A DNA stretch of 64,000 nucleotides from Phoenix dactylifera. Lineage: Eukaryota; Streptophyta; Magnoliopsida; Arecales; Arecaceae. The translations under genes and the position numbers were made by a program. Below are positions 25,926 through 38,700 of this stretch, piece after piece. The stretch is taken from the NCBI RefSeq assembly GCF_009389715.1, contig NC_052399.1, positions 17,177,646-17,241,645 on the forward strand, written 5' to 3'. The first letter of the stretch is position 1, and each line of letters begins with the position of its first letter. The notes below the pieces were generated by a model. That model made no database searches. It was not told where the DNA came from and saw only the letters and a list, made by a program, of their open reading frames with translations.

Positions 25926-26054
25926 CAGTATGAAACTGCCAGATGCAATATTTATAGGAAAGAACAACTGCTTTTTGCCCTGTTGGAAGATCTTATTGGT
26001 CGTGGAAGACCTAATCGGACTGATGAGATTTTCTGGCATCCAACAGGGCCTTAG
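25926..26054 (+). other. Candidate terminal coding exon of unknown protein
   Basis: After an acceptor-like TACATAG (25918-25924) an open frame of 42 codons ends with TAG at 26052-26054. It reads QYETARC, IYRKEQLLFALLEDLIGRG, PNRTDE and FWHPTGP. The amphipathic helix and balanced composition look protein-like. A frame of this length is expected often by chance, and I know no family with it. A separate frame at 25575-25817 and another at 26058-26240 do not obviously join to it. Confidence 0.25.
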
Positions 26055-26240
26055 TGAATGGCTAGCAAACACTTAAACCAGTTGGAACTGCCTCATGTTA
26101 ACTGTTATTATGTCTTTTTTAAAATAAAATTCTCAGACACTCAATGGGATGGGCCTGAGGTTGTAAGCGAGTTGGTTGGAGAAACCGAGAAAAATAAGAG
26201 AGATTTACTTGCTGATTCTGAGGAGTCCCAAAGGACTTGA

Positions 26241-28040
26241 GATGTGCAGCTAGTATGTTCTTGGTTTTTTTGATTATTTTGTGCCTTTATAATCTCAGGT
26301 CATTATTTATCATTTTTGATGAAATTGATGCTATCGGTTGAAAACATATGCTTCTAAAGTCAGCCATATAGATAGCTTGATTATTAAGGTTAATTTTTCA
26401 GTATCTTTTATGCACCATCAGATTCAGAATTCTATTTATTAACATTGTTTTCTTTTTTCACATAACTGAATTGATGTTAGTCTATTACCAGGACATGTCT
26501 TTGTTATCATTTTTTCAGCGTTTGAAATGATATACTTGAATCTCAAAAGGTCTTTAATTGAAGTGAATATAATATACAAAAAAAACAAACAGAGAGAACT
26601 CAGTGAATTCTAGGCAAAATTAAGAATTGTCTGAGAATTCGGTAAAGACATTGCTAATGAAATTTAAGCAATACTGGTGAAGTAAAGGAGGAAATTAGAA
26701 TTGTTGCAGGATTAAATTTTGGTAGCTCATATATGAAGTATATAGAATGCACTGATTATTGAAAATGCAGAAGCTCAATTAGAGTTGTTTTCTAATAGAT
26801 TCTCCTAAGTAATTGTTTCAAATGACAGAGGTTGTTGATGGTATTTAAATTGAAGCAACCTGGCTGAAGCCAAGAAACAATTGGAAATTGTAGGATTATT
26901 TAATTCTTTTGAGAACTAAGTGAAGATCTATTGGATGACATGCAGACTGTGAATATATGAGCTAGATGTTGGGCAGACAAGAAGGGTGTTAGCATGTAGA
27001 TGAGTATCACAGACCATCAATGTGCACCTAGATGAGAATCACAGGCTATCAATATGATGACAATAATAAGTTAATATTCAAAATAAGTACACCATAGGAA
27101 GTTTATGATTGTGTCAATAAAGCATGTATATAAAAAACTAGCCAAGATGCCACGAGCATTTGCTACGAGGTTTTGAGCTATTCAAGTCAAAGAAATGACG
27201 ATGGTTTACTTGCATTGGCAGAGGATGTAAACTTGAAGAGCTTGTATGATTGAGTTTTTATAACCAGCTAATCTTTTGCCAGTTTCCTTAGTTTCATGCA
27301 GTATTGTCCGAGGTCACAGCTTGTCAAAGTGAACTTCAAAGTCTTTTCATCGAGGTGTTCTGTGTTTCTTTCAGCCAGCCATGTCCTCAGCAGTTGAAAT
27401 AGGATCCTTGTCAACAAATTGAGCTGTACGTTTGCATTCTGACATCTGCACTTGCTTTTACATTTGTTATTCTTAACTTCTTTACCCAAAGTTTCTTTTA
27501 TGAATCTATACTGATTGCTGACTTAATGAAATGATCATGCATTTAAGAAATACTAACAACTTCCGTAAATAACACAGGATATTTCTGCACTTCATAATCA
27601 ATGAAACTATTCACAAAAAGTTCTTGAACTTTTCTGAATTTCCATAATCAATGAGATATTTTTTTATTTTTTTATTCCATTTAGTCTCTAACATATTGTA
27701 AAGACATCAGATCTTGAATTTTTATTTGTTGGCAAAAGAATCCTGAATATTTGACCACCTTTTCATTGCGATTCCATTTGATCATCTCTGTTGCTTTATT
27801 GTTTTCCTTCTTATTGTGAATCGAGCAATTAATAGAATATTCACTAAATAGTCAACTTATTTACTTAATTTTTAGTACTTATTATATTTGTATGCACTAA
27901 TCTTGCCTGGTTTTTTTAGGACCATTACTACCTTGTTCATGTCATGAACCCAACTGTTGTCATCATTCATCTTTTTGCCAGCATATCTGGAGACCCTAAA
28001 CCCCTTTGAATAGTTTCACTCTTTTAAAACTAAAAACTTA
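26241..28040. other. Gene-free, A+T-rich DNA
   Basis: Intron-like or intergenic sequence with only short, unrecognised frames. The best of these is a 73-codon minus-strand frame at 27268-27489 that I cannot assign. No RNA gene or repeat with clean ends was seen. Confidence 0.4.
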
Positions 28041-28044
28041 TAAC

Positions 28045-28232
28045 CAATGATTGTCGTCTCATCCCGCACTGCTCGGTTTAGGGTGTACTGACTTGTACTG
28101 GGTCAAAATCGGGATGAGTTGGGGTTTCAGCTTAGTACATGCCTCGAACCAGCTTGAACTGACCTAGATCAGTCTGTACCAATCTGAATCAAGAAGAACT
28201 GTCTTGTACTGGGGTGTGTACCATACACATTG
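28045..28232. mobile_element. Degenerate MITE-like element related to the CAAGG family
   Basis: It starts CAATGATTGTCG and ends TACACATTG, giving CAATG inverted ends. The beginning resembles the reversed right end of the element at 38049-38647 (CAATGACCGTCG), and both have ACTGCTCGGTT. The interior repeats diverged TGTACTG and GAACTG motifs. The flanks show no convincing 8-bp duplication, so it is old or mis-bounded. Confidence 0.4.
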
Positions 28233-30345
28233 TAATAAAAAGTGAGAAAAAAAGGTTTGGAGCTGTTTTACCAGTAACATTCCGATACAGTATCTAGTAC
28301 TGAGATTGTGAATGTTGCTTGTAACCATTTATTCACAATAATGTTCTTATTTTGGCATTGGATGCCCAGCTAACTGTCATAGGAGTACAAATAACAGTGA
28401 TGCAATGAACACTAATATTTTATTTAATTTGCTAGGGAAATCTGCATGTATTATTAGATGAGAAAGATAACTCCATTGTGCATTTGGATGACAATGCATA
28501 ATTACATGCTAAATGGCATTGTTGACTGTGGTGAGAGACAAACATCTATGGACGAGTTGTGCTTCTTGTGGAGCAAGTTGAAGTGAGCAAGGGAAGCCCA
28601 ATAATTACTTGTCTATTAGAAGGCAGGCAGGTAGGTTTCTTAATATCTGTTTTTATCACCTGCCATTTTTGTTATGTTTCAGATGCTTCATTGTGTTGTC
28701 AACGATAAGATTGCAACGGCAGCTAAAATTGATTGTGACATCCACTTCCCCTATGTTAAGATTATAAGATTATTGTTCCCTTCAATCTATGATTCAGAAT
28801 ACTTGTTTATGATTTCATTTCTAGCTGGCTTATGATGCTTTCAAAATTAGATATTTGCAGAAACATAAGCAGGAGCAGAAAATGTGCAAAAATTGTTTGA
28901 CAATTTCTGTAGAGTTCTGATCATAATCTGGTGGGTTGGCAGGGAAGAGAGCGCTAGAGGGCGAGAAAGGGAGGGAGCCAAAGCGGAAGAGGGGAGGGAG
29001 AGGACAGAGGTTCACGGGGCCTGATCCCCACTGGTTTTAAAAAAGACATTGACAGGCTCTTTTCTTTTCTTTTTTTTTCTTTTAATCTCACAAGGGATTG
29101 GGCTCGCAACCCTCCATGATCTCCTGTTCCCTTCTTCACCTCCCCCTCTATATCCACCAATCCCACTGATGTCCAGGTCCGGCATGATTTCACCAAATAT
29201 GACCCTAATATGATTTCAGGATATTAATCTGTTTCTATCGTATGTACTATATTGAATCTCAAAGTATGTTTGTATTAGTAAAATGTCTTTTGAATATTCT
29301 TGTCTTTCATATTCTTATCATTTCTGGATTTTTAATTGATTGTTCTGTGTCTTCTCTGTATAGGTTTTGGAGGATATCCTAAAACTCTGATTAGCATTAT
29401 AATTTCAGTGGCATTGAAACACAGCTTCTAATACTTATACTTCCTATCAACATTAGGCTCTCAGGTAATGCTAATATGAAAAAAATGTTAAGCTACTAGA
29501 GAGTATGAGAGAAATGAATTCTGGGCAAATATAGCACAAAGCAGCACATTTAAATACCTGTCTGAGTAAAGGATTAGGAAAATACAAATTGAATATAGAA
29601 AATAAAAATTATATAAAGCAAAAATAGTTTTATATGAACTGGAAACTAAAACATAAAAAATACATCGAAAAATATAAAGTGAAATTAAAATATAAAAATA
29701 AAAATATGAAAATATTTGATGGATGAATGTGATAGGATCGAGCATTAATATATCTTTCAGAGTTTGTGATTTACTTATTTGTGTATGTGAATTGCCAGAA
29801 GTATTTCTTTTTTATTGAACTTATTTGTTTTGGATATCTTTCTTTATGGAAAGAAATCATGAAGGAGAGAAAATATCAATAAAAGGAGCGTATATTACTT
29901 GACCTCTGCCAAGTTTAATTTTAGGGTATTATTTATTTGGACAACCTGATCAGAGGTGGAGGGGGCAGAGAGGGGAGGGAGGGGTGGGACTTTTAAGCTA
30001 AACAGAGATTTGGTGATTATTAGGAAAGCGGGTGTGTGAGATTGGTAGGAGGAAGATTGGATGTGCAAAGTGGATGAGAGAATTGAGCTTGGGTCTCTAA
30101 AGGAAAATTTTAGGTGGAGTTTTTATGCTGAAAAGAGAGGATTAGAGATAATTTGGAAGGTCATTGAGTGGGATTGAAAAGTTAGTGGATAAAAAAAGGC
30201 AAAGAGAGAGGGGCAAGAATCATGAGGAAATGAAAAAAAATATAAGCTTGCTCTACGTTACATTTTTTTTTTTTGATATGAAGCATTCCAAGTAGGAATA
30301 GAGTGAACATCCAATATTTTGCATGAGTGACTTGCATTGTGCAAT
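28233..30345. other. Gene-free DNA with purine-rich and pyrimidine-rich tracts
   Basis: Contains GA-rich tracts (28940-29010, 29955-30070) and a T/C-rich tract (29055-29090), with A+T-rich sequence between. No coding or RNA gene is recognised. Confidence 0.4.
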
Positions 30346-30348
30346 TTA

Positions 30349-30495
30349 GGGCATGTTTAGCTATTCCTACAGGATTGGGCTGAAAATCCTATAGGATTCG
30401 TGGACAGGTTCTTAGAAAATGCAAGTTAGACGGGTCAACAGGTATGATTGCTACAAAATTTTCAGCCCAATCCTGTAGGAATATCCAACAGACCC
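30349..30495. mobile_element. Tourist-like (PIF/Harbinger) MITE, 147 bp
   Basis: The left end is GGGCATGTTTAGCTATTCC. The right end, reverse-complemented, is GGGTCTGTTGGATATTCC. Both continue with TACAGGATTGGGCTGAAAAT, giving inverted repeats of nearly 40 bp. The element is flanked by TTA on both sides (30346-30348 and 30496-30498), the 3-bp target duplication of Tourist elements. It carries no coding sequence. Confidence 0.92.
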
Positions 30496-31154
30496 TTAAT
30501 GGTTTTTCATGACTTCCTTGAGCTACAAAAATCTAGTTAGTAACACAAGAACACAACAATACTTATTTATTTGATTCTTTTGGAGGGAAAGAACATTGAA
30601 ACAATAAGCAAAATGGACTTTCTAGGGTCTCTTGTTATTTATCATGCGTTTGATGTAATTGTTAATGTTCCAACATTGGGTAAGAAAGATGTGAAACGTA
30701 AAATTATTTGAGAAGAAACATTACTTGTTTTGCTAGAATGGACTGGTAAATGTATTTAGATTTCAATAATGAAATTATGGAATCGTAAATTGCCTTTGAG
30801 ATATTAGACTTTTGAAAAAAAATTCCACTTCTGATGTTCTAGAATGATGGGTTGGGTGGGAAGAGGGGAGTTAAAAGCAATGCATTGGAGGCTGAAGGAG
30901 GCATTCCCATAAATTTGATGCTAAACCAATCACATTCCTCTATATATCAAAAAAAAGGATCGCATTCCTCAATATATTCTCCAAGATCGACAGAAGTACC
31001 ATATCGAAATATTTATTTTGCTCCAATTGATCATAAAACATTAAGAAAATGGATTAGATACTTTCTATGTCTAGTTAATGAAACAACTTATTCTGTAGTC
31101 TGAAATTATTGCTTACAAAAGTTCTCTTGGAGACTAGGTTTGTCAAGCCAGTTC

Positions 31155-31757
31155 CAGGGTTCGTACCGGCAGGTGATCGGTTTGATAAGGTACTAGTGTG
31201 CACCACACCAACCCGATGCATACCGGATCAGAGAGGGAGAGGAAGGAAGGGAGGAGGGGGGAGGAGAGGGGCAGGGAGGGAAAGAGAGGACTCACCTGGG
31301 TCTCACCATCGATGGTGACATCGTCAGATGGGAGGCGCTAGGTTTTCGTTACAAGAACGAGAGAGGCATTGTCGTCCAATGCGGACAGGAGGCAGCTTGA
31401 TTTGGAGTTTTTCTCAAGAGAGCGGGAGAGGCATCACCATCAGATGGGACTAGCGGAGGAGGATAGGAGAGAGGGAGAGAGAGGGAGAAGGGAGAGGAGA
31501 GAGGGGAGAGGGAAGAGGAGGATCTAAGAGAGGGAGAGGGGAGAGGAGGATGGAAGAGAGGGAGAGAGAGGGAGAAGGGAGAAGGGAGAGGGGAGAGGGG
31601 AGAGGAGGATATAAGAGAGGGAGAGGGGAGAGGAGGATCGAAGAGAGGGAGAGAGAGGAATGGAAGCGCCCTCGATTCGAGATTAGGAGAGAGACTAGCC
31701 AAAACTCTCACATCTTAAACCACTTCGAAGAGGTAGACGGTTCTGGTTAGGGACCAA
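31155..31757. mobile_element. Candidate CAGGG-type MITE with a GA-rich core
   Basis: It starts CAGGGTTCGTACCGGC, close to the termini of the 41390 and 3222 elements. Most of the interior (31225-31660) is an imperfect GAGAGGGAGAGG array with GGAGAGGAGGAT repeats. GCCAGTTC on the left and TCTAGTTC on the right agree at 6 of 8 positions. The right terminus is poorly conserved, so that boundary is a guess. The long frames across it are low-complexity artefacts. Confidence 0.5.
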
Positions 31758-34190
31758 TCTAGTTCAAGACGGTTTGGCAGTCCTTGCGTGGGGACCTTGG
31801 AGCATGAAAATCTCAAGCTCCTAAGTTAACAGCTACAATGTCCCCATGTATTCAGAGGCCAATCTTGATATACTCAAATAAAAATTTCTTCTTAAGGTAG
31901 GCTTCATTAAAGCATGGTTTCCCTTGCTTGTTGAGTCAAGTTTAAATGGTTTAAACCCTCATTATTTTTTTCTTTTTCTTTTTTTAATAATCTTTGTTGT
32001 GATTTTTTTTAGTTTGCATTAGCTGAAGTTGTGGGTTTGTTTAGTCTAGTTACTAACTTTAATATAATAAATATATTAAATGGCTAAGTCTCCTAAGTTA
32101 TGCATATGTGTATGTGGATGCTTGTCTGACTGGAAGTTCAATTTAGGTCATACTTGTTCTGAAAGCTGCACTTTGTTTAGAAGAAGCCACTTGGCTTCGA
32201 GAAAGAAAATTTAATCAACTAGCAGTACTACCTATTCAGCTAATGCTACAAAACTGTCATCTATCTGCATGCCACTAAACTGGGAAAAGAATTTTTCATT
32301 TACTAGTACTTCAGATAATGGGGTCTTTATTGATGCATATGCATTGGGTTCTTTTTTTCTGTTCTATTGTTAAATAATTTATCATTATAATCTGAGACGT
32401 GAGTTGCATGTGATTGTACTTTTGCCAAGATTATTTTGTCGATGTGCTGGATGAAGGCAGGAGGGATAATTTTTAGCAATTGCATGCTATTTTTTCAGTA
32501 TTGCTTTTCTTAAGATTTCAAAAACTCAACCTTAGACAGTCTTCTTTTTATCCTCCTCTCCATGATCTGTCTCATATGCTATATGCTCCATAGGATTTAT
32601 CCTCAGAAACCTCCCTCTACAGGTGGTGCAAGGGCTGAATGTATTTGTGAAAAAGTCAACAGCTGAGGCATTGCAGTGTGAGCTGTATCTTGTTTCACTT
32701 TAAAGCCTTCTCTTTTTCTGTATTTTTGATTCTGCACAAGGAAAAGAATGTGTAAGGATGGAAATAATTTATTACTGGCATGTGCTCTCTGTAGGGGCTA
32801 CCAAGCACAAACCAATAAAAATGATGACAATAGTGTTAACAATCATCCGGATTGTTCAAGTTGCACCATACTTGTGTCAGATGTTAGATTTTATTGCTTC
32901 TTCTAATGAACTCTTATATAGACCATGATTTTAGGCTTTTTTTTTTTTCTGGGAGGGTTAAAGGAGGGAAGGACCCACCAAATTTATCAAGGAAAGGGGA
33001 AAAGATAAAAAAAATTATGAGAAAATAAGCAGAAGCAGAAGTGGAAAATACAAAAAGTTAGAGGAAGGAAGAGAAGAGAAAAGGAAGGCAGTAAGTTTTC
33101 TAAACAAACTAAATTCGACCACTTCTGCCAATCATTGTTTCATTCCCCACAAGATTCGTGCTGGGGGGGTGGTGTTGGGTTGATATAGGTCATGCTCAAC
33201 AGGGTTGCCCAATCCATAAGTCCAGCAGAAAATTCAGTCCAATCTTGCTAGATTATGCAAACAGGCCCTTATGTTCTTGGTATATAAATCAATATATGCA
33301 CTCCCACTTTTAACTACTGCACCCAATAATGAAGATCATATTTACCAGAATCACTTCAGACAAAAGTTGGGCAATGGTCCGATGTCCGCTCCTCCAACCC
33401 CCCCCCCCACCTAGAGCATATGCATCAGATAGAGGAGAAACAAACACTTGGCATGTGCTAAGCATGTTACTAGATTAGGATAAAGGATCACATGCCTCCT
33501 CCACTTTTGGTTGTTGTACCTGTGTTTCTCCTTCTCAAAATATAGCTAATCTGTCCTATTTTTTGTTCAGTTCTTGTCCCAGTGTTGGCTATACAACAGG
33601 AGGTGCCCCTCCCAAAAACAACATGCTATCTTGCTTGCCTTCATCCATGCATAAATCCTGCACCCTGCAGACCATATGCACCCATCAGGGTACTCGGATT
33701 CCACAAGTTCCTTGCAAATCAGCAGCACTTCAGTCATGTGGGATGCAGTGATGCCTGTCAGTTTATGCTGCAAGATATGATCTTCAACCTCTTCTTTTAA
33801 CTAGAGCGACAAGTGAAATGCCACTTTTCCGTGCATGTATCCTGTGGGACTCTCGGGCCACTTATTTGGCATTTATCATGCTGATGAGAACTGAGAAGTC
33901 AATTTGGAATTTCAGTGTTTGGAATACTGTAAATTGTCATATCATGCATAACCACTCTTTACTGCATTATGTGCTGCGGAATTTGCATGATATAAATTGT
34001 GAGTAATGATTTAGGTAATGATCTGTCATTGTTTTTTCTCCAAGTTAAAATAATGTCATTGTAAATGCTATCAGTTTTGCAGTCTGCTAAATTCTAGAAC
34101 TCTGATCACCAATATGCTGGAGGTTAAGTATTGTTTGGGAGAAGGCCACTCTGCAATTTTTAGTAGCCCATTGCTTCTTGCTGACCTCTT
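31758..34190. other. Gene-free DNA
   Basis: A+T-rich sequence with short, unassigned frames (for example 33563-33800, where two plus-strand frames are open over about 65 codons). No family is recognised. A fragment of a Tourist-like end lies at 33230-33268. Confidence 0.4.
33230..33268. mobile_element. Right-end fragment of a Tourist-like MITE
   Basis: ATTCAGTCCAATCTTGCTAG followed by GCAAACAGGCCC and then TTA parallels the right end of the complete element at 30349-30495 (TTTTCAGCCCAATCC, then CCAACAGACCC and TTA). No matching left end was found within a few hundred bases. Confidence 0.45.
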
Positions 34191-34245
34191 CTTAGAAAAA
34201 ACAGAAAATGGCTGACAGCATTAAGGATATACAAAGGGGTTCGGG

Positions 34246-34470
34246 TTGTATCTTTCGCACGAAAGCTGTTTTTTGCCACGTGCACAGTTGAATCGCACAA
34301 TAGCTGCTGCAAGATTTGTGCAGGCAGATGAAAGAGTTCGGTGTGCTTTGAGATCTTTGCAAGGCATGATCCAAAGCTTGATGTCGCAAAAGATCAATCA
34401 TTCTTTTGCGCAAACCCTATTCAAAGGTCACTATGCTGCCAGCCTGATTAACTGGAACTGGTTCCACTGA
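34246..34470 (+). other. Unassigned open frame, possibly a decayed coding remnant
   Basis: A frame ending with TGA at 34468-34470 reads HESCFLPRAQLNRTIAAAR, then VQADERVRCALRSLQGMIQS, MSQKINHSFAQTLFKG and LINWNWFH. The composition looks protein-like, but the two other plus-strand frames are also open over parts of the same DNA (from about 34200), and no start or splice signal is convincing. I do not recognise the sequence. It could be the end of the putative unit starting at 18.3 kb, a pseudogene, or chance. Confidence 0.2.
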
Positions 34471-35475
34471 TGTAAATTTTGGCCTGCCGACCAACCCATT
34501 TGCATCCTGGCCATGGAGTCAATATGTGATGATTAATGTTATCAATACTGATTTATCCCAAGGTGGAAATGAGCATGTGGACTGGAATATATACTTTATC
34601 AACAGAGAATTTTTACCCTCTTGTGGGGCCTGCATTCACCCCTATTTTTGTTGTTCTTATAAATTTTCATGGTCTTTGCTGCTTGATTGAATTCAGTCTC
34701 CATCTCATTAATTAAGTTTCCTTTTATATATGCTCTACTCTGGTGGCAATTTTGCAGAAGGCAAATTTGAAACTCCGTTTAGCATCCTGTCTTGGATGAC
34801 AATACTAATCGACATAGTATCTAAAGTCCATTAATTTTGAGCCTTTTCTAACAAACAGAATCAGATTCCAAGTCTATAAAATTTCCTAGAGAGCCTGATC
34901 AATAAAACCTAAACGATCATAACGAATATTTTATACTCTTCAGAAAGGTGAATAAATATCTGTATTTTTTTGGGGAATAATCGAGCTAACTTCCCGTTAC
35001 ATAAATAATCAACCCTTTTTACTTTAATAAAAGAAAAATCTTAGTAATAAAATGAGATTTTTTTCGCGCGACCAACATCCAATTCTTGCGGAATGAATTC
35101 AAAGAGAGCAGCAGGCGGTTAACGTAGTTAATGTCAGGAAATGACATAACCGTACGCAGATGCACCTTTGGCATTTTCGATCATAGAGATAGTTCTTCGA
35201 TTACATTATTCTTCTTACTGTTTGTCATGTTCATTTTTACTAAAAATTAATGCATCAACATGTTTGGCATCCAAAATCAGGTCTCAATCCATCCATCGTC
35301 GATCCTAATCCGAACTCATAAGATCTCAACCGTCCGCTGGATGGGGTTGCCTCCCTCATCGTGTTCTCCTCATACCGGCTAGCTCTTACCCAAGAAATGT
35401 GACTACTCACGGATGCTTCTCCCTGTCTCGTGCCCGCTTTTAGCTGGAGGACATCTGGGATACTGAGACCGTCGA
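34471..35475. other. Intergenic DNA upstream of the COV1-like gene
   Basis: A+T-rich, without genes. Near the right end it becomes G+C-richer, with CAACCGTCCGCTGGATGG (35328-35345) and ACCGTCGATTGGATCGACG (35468-35486), motifs often seen in plant proximal promoters. No clear TATA box was seen. Confidence 0.4.
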
Positions 35476-35769
35476 TTGGATCGACGTAACGCTCCCCACT
35501 GGGCCCCCCCTCTCCATCTGTCTCTCCGCTGCTCCCCCCTCCCTCTCTCTCTCTATCTCTCTCCCCTATTTATTTTTTCTTTTCCAAGAAAGAGAGCCGA
35601 GGGAGGAAACTCGACTTGGCAGTTCCCTTCGCTCTCAAATGCCCTAGAGATAAAGAGAGAGAGAGAAGAAACCATTTCCTTGCTTCGGTCTCTTCCTCTT
35701 CTAAAATCCAAGAAAAATAAAAGTATAAATCGAGAGAGAGTCAGAGAGAAGCCTTTGGATGAGAGTGTG
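35476..35769 (+). promoter_or_regulatory. Promoter-proximal region and 5' leader of the COV1-like gene (approximate)
   Basis: Pyrimidine-rich (35500-35580), then GA-rich (35655-35760), as is common for plant leaders. The reading frame of the gene stays open back to 35476, but the residues are low-complexity and not conserved, so this part is taken as untranslated. Confidence 0.5.
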
Positions 35770-38700
35770 ATGGGAGACGATAAGAAGGCGTCTAGCGCGA
35801 TGGGGAGCAGAGAGAGAGATCGGGAGCTGCTGATCCCGGGGGCAGAGGACCCCGCCGACGACTCCGATTCCAAAGCCTCCGCCTCCTCCTCCGCGGCCGT
35901 CCACCACCACTCCGGTCGTGAGGTGTGATCTAATCACCCTTCCTTTCTGTATGCTTCATATTTTAGGGTTTATTTTTGTTGACTTCTGGAATCTTACGTC
36001 GTTTCTTGGTTGTCTTAAGGGGCGATTAGAGGGTCTCTTTTGGATTTGTGGATTAGGTTTTTGTGATTTTCGTTCTCCTGGGTTTGTTGGTTTTGAGGAT
36101 TTGGTGGAGATCCCCTTTGTCCTGTATGTTTCGATTGGTTTTCGTTTGATTGGAACATCGACTGTTGGAACAGTTTCGACCTCTCACATGAGGACAGGCA
36201 CGCCGGCTAGCTGAGCTGAGGCTGGTCGGCTGTTGGGGAATCGACTGTTGGTTGAATGGTTTGCAAGGAATTGAATTTGGTTTGCTCCTTTCTTTCTTGC
36301 CTTTTTATTAGGATTGTCGGGTTGAAATTTGTCGGTTTTTGATAAACAGGAGTCTTTATCTTGTTTTTCTTCTATCTGGATTTGTTGGTTGGTTGGGTGG
36401 ACTAATTATGTATGTGGTTTTCAAATGAAAGTTTTCTCTTTGGTTTGGGTTTTGTTTGTTTCAGCTGTTGTGAATATTAGATGAGCTTGATTATGATTTC
36501 AATGACGCACTTTATGGTTCATGCTAGGCAGTAGAAATGTTTGACTCCTTGCTATGGAACTGTTCAGTTTAAACTATAATTCTCTGCATGCCATCTTTCC
36601 TTATACGACAGTCATATCTCCTGCTGATATATTTTCTGATGCCTTGTTGATTGTCTGAAAAATACTTTCTGTTACCAGATTGACCTACCTTACATGACCA
36701 TCCAAACATCCATGCATCCTTATTAAACATAATTTCTCCCTCTCATGTTTCCTTAAATATTTGTTTCAGTTTCGAACACACCAAACTTTCATGTGCATTA
36801 TGGCCTATTTCTGTGGCCATTATAAAAGAAGAAGAAGCAGAAACTTTATTAATATCCTTTTTCCTCCTATACATATTGGTGGAACTGTGTGCAGATTTGC
36901 TGATATACTTCTGGATTAACGACATAAGTATCTGATCCAATTTCATTTTAGTTTGCTTTAATGAGAAACTGGGCCTGACTTTTGTTAATTGGTACATCAC
37001 CTGCTACCCCTTCAGATTGCGCTATGATACAATTTCAGCTCCATGTGTAACTTGATTATTTCTCCACCTGCAGGGTTACTGCAGTGATATATAGGCATAA
37101 CTTAGTTGCAGTGGTTTCAAATGTTTGCAGTCTCTGTTTTGTTTGTCATTGATGAACCCAATTGTGTCTGCAGTATACAGTCACTTGTATAGCAGAGGTC
37201 ATGGTCTCATGGATAGCCTTCCAAGGTAATCATAGAATACCAACCAAGCCTAAAAGCATCTTCATGTATAATTTAAAGATTTAGGTACCTGGAAGGAAAT
37301 GTATGTTTCTAGCTTTTTCTATATATTGAATAATTGAGCAACTTCAAGAAACACCATAACAAGAGATTTGAAACCCAAAGGAAAATGTTAAATGTTTATA
37401 CTGGCCTTTTCTTTGTATATGGAGTTAAATGATAATGAGCGAAGATTCTTGTCACATTTTCTTTAGCTCCTGGGGTTCTTGGTTGGTTATATTTTGTGGG
37501 ATAATTTGGGCTTGAACTCTTAACCTCATTGTTGCACATCTCCTTGTCTACTCATTGCTATTTTTCACATTAAGCCCCAGGTTCTTGGTTAAATTCTGCT
37601 GTCACTTTTATTCAGTAAAATCAGCCTTAGGAAATGTGAGAATTATTGGTGGGATTATGTTTCTTTACATGACATCATGTATGTGTTGTGGCTTGAATAC
37701 CATATCACAGGTAACATTCCCAGTGCTTGGGGAAGAAAGAGTGATACAAACGTTTGGAAAGAAGAGCTTATCTACATGACAACTAATGGAATGGTGGCAA
37801 TCTATCTTAGCTCACCTAATGAATATAACTTTGTGTTAAGTATAATATGAGATTCATCACCCATGCACCTTACTCTGTTCGCATAGCTCATGCCTCATTA
37901 AGTTTTCTATAACGATGCCTCTTAGATCTTTACCTAGGTATGAAATGTGTTTAAAGATCTTTGTTTACCTTGTGAAGATCCAACAAGTGTAAGTGGATGT
38001 GTGCAACTTGCACATTCCACTAACAACTTATGCCCAAAAAGTTTGAAGCAAGGATCGGGGGTCATACCGTGATTGGTTTGGTATAGTATTTGTATGTACA
38101 ATATCGAGCTGAGGTGTACAGAAACTTGGGGGAGCGAGAGGGAGAGGGGGAAGAAGGAGAAGGAGAGGGTGGGAGAGAGAGAGGAGGGGGATAGAGGCAC
38201 ACCAATTATCGTCGTTGTGGAATGGAACCCTAATTGCTAGCATCATCACATCGTCGCATTGTCGTTGTCTTGAAGAAGAAGATTGGGAGGAGAATCAAGA
38301 GAGAGAGGAGAATCGAGATCAAGAGAATGGGAGAGAGGAAGAGAGAAGGAGAGGGAGAAGGATAAGGAGAGAGGGAGAGGGAGAGAGAGGGGGAGAGGCA
38401 TATCGATTGTCGTTGTCAAGGAATGGAACCCTAACCGCTAGTTTTTTCTAGCCATCATTGTCCTGGAGAAGAAGATTAGAAGGAAAATCAAGAGAGAGGG
38501 AGAGGGAGAGGGAGAGGAGAATTGAGATCAAAGATCGGGAGAGAAGCATCGAGACTTCGAATCGACCGGCCAAACCATCCCAGTAATCAATTGGTCTAGT
38601 TTGGTACATCCCGAACTGCTCGGTTCCTAATGATTCGACGGTCATTGGATTGAAGTGTAGGTTAAGACATTCATATAACAGAAGGAAAGCTTTTATACCC

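Noticed and set aside
31349-31711. A 120-codon minus-strand Ser/Leu/Pro frame
   Set aside because: It translates the GA-rich repeat core of a MITE candidate; no start context, domain or splice signal.
33563-33800. Two overlapping plus-strand frames of 62-72 codons
   Set aside because: Cys/His/Pro-rich in both frames, no conserved spacing or splice context; most likely chance.
35476-35769. Upstream in-frame extension of the COV1-like protein
   Set aside because: The residues are low-complexity leader translation; the family starts at MGDDKK.
35553-35937. Minus-strand frames opposite COV1-like exon 1
   Set aside because: Shadows of GA-rich leader and coding sequence; no conserved residues.
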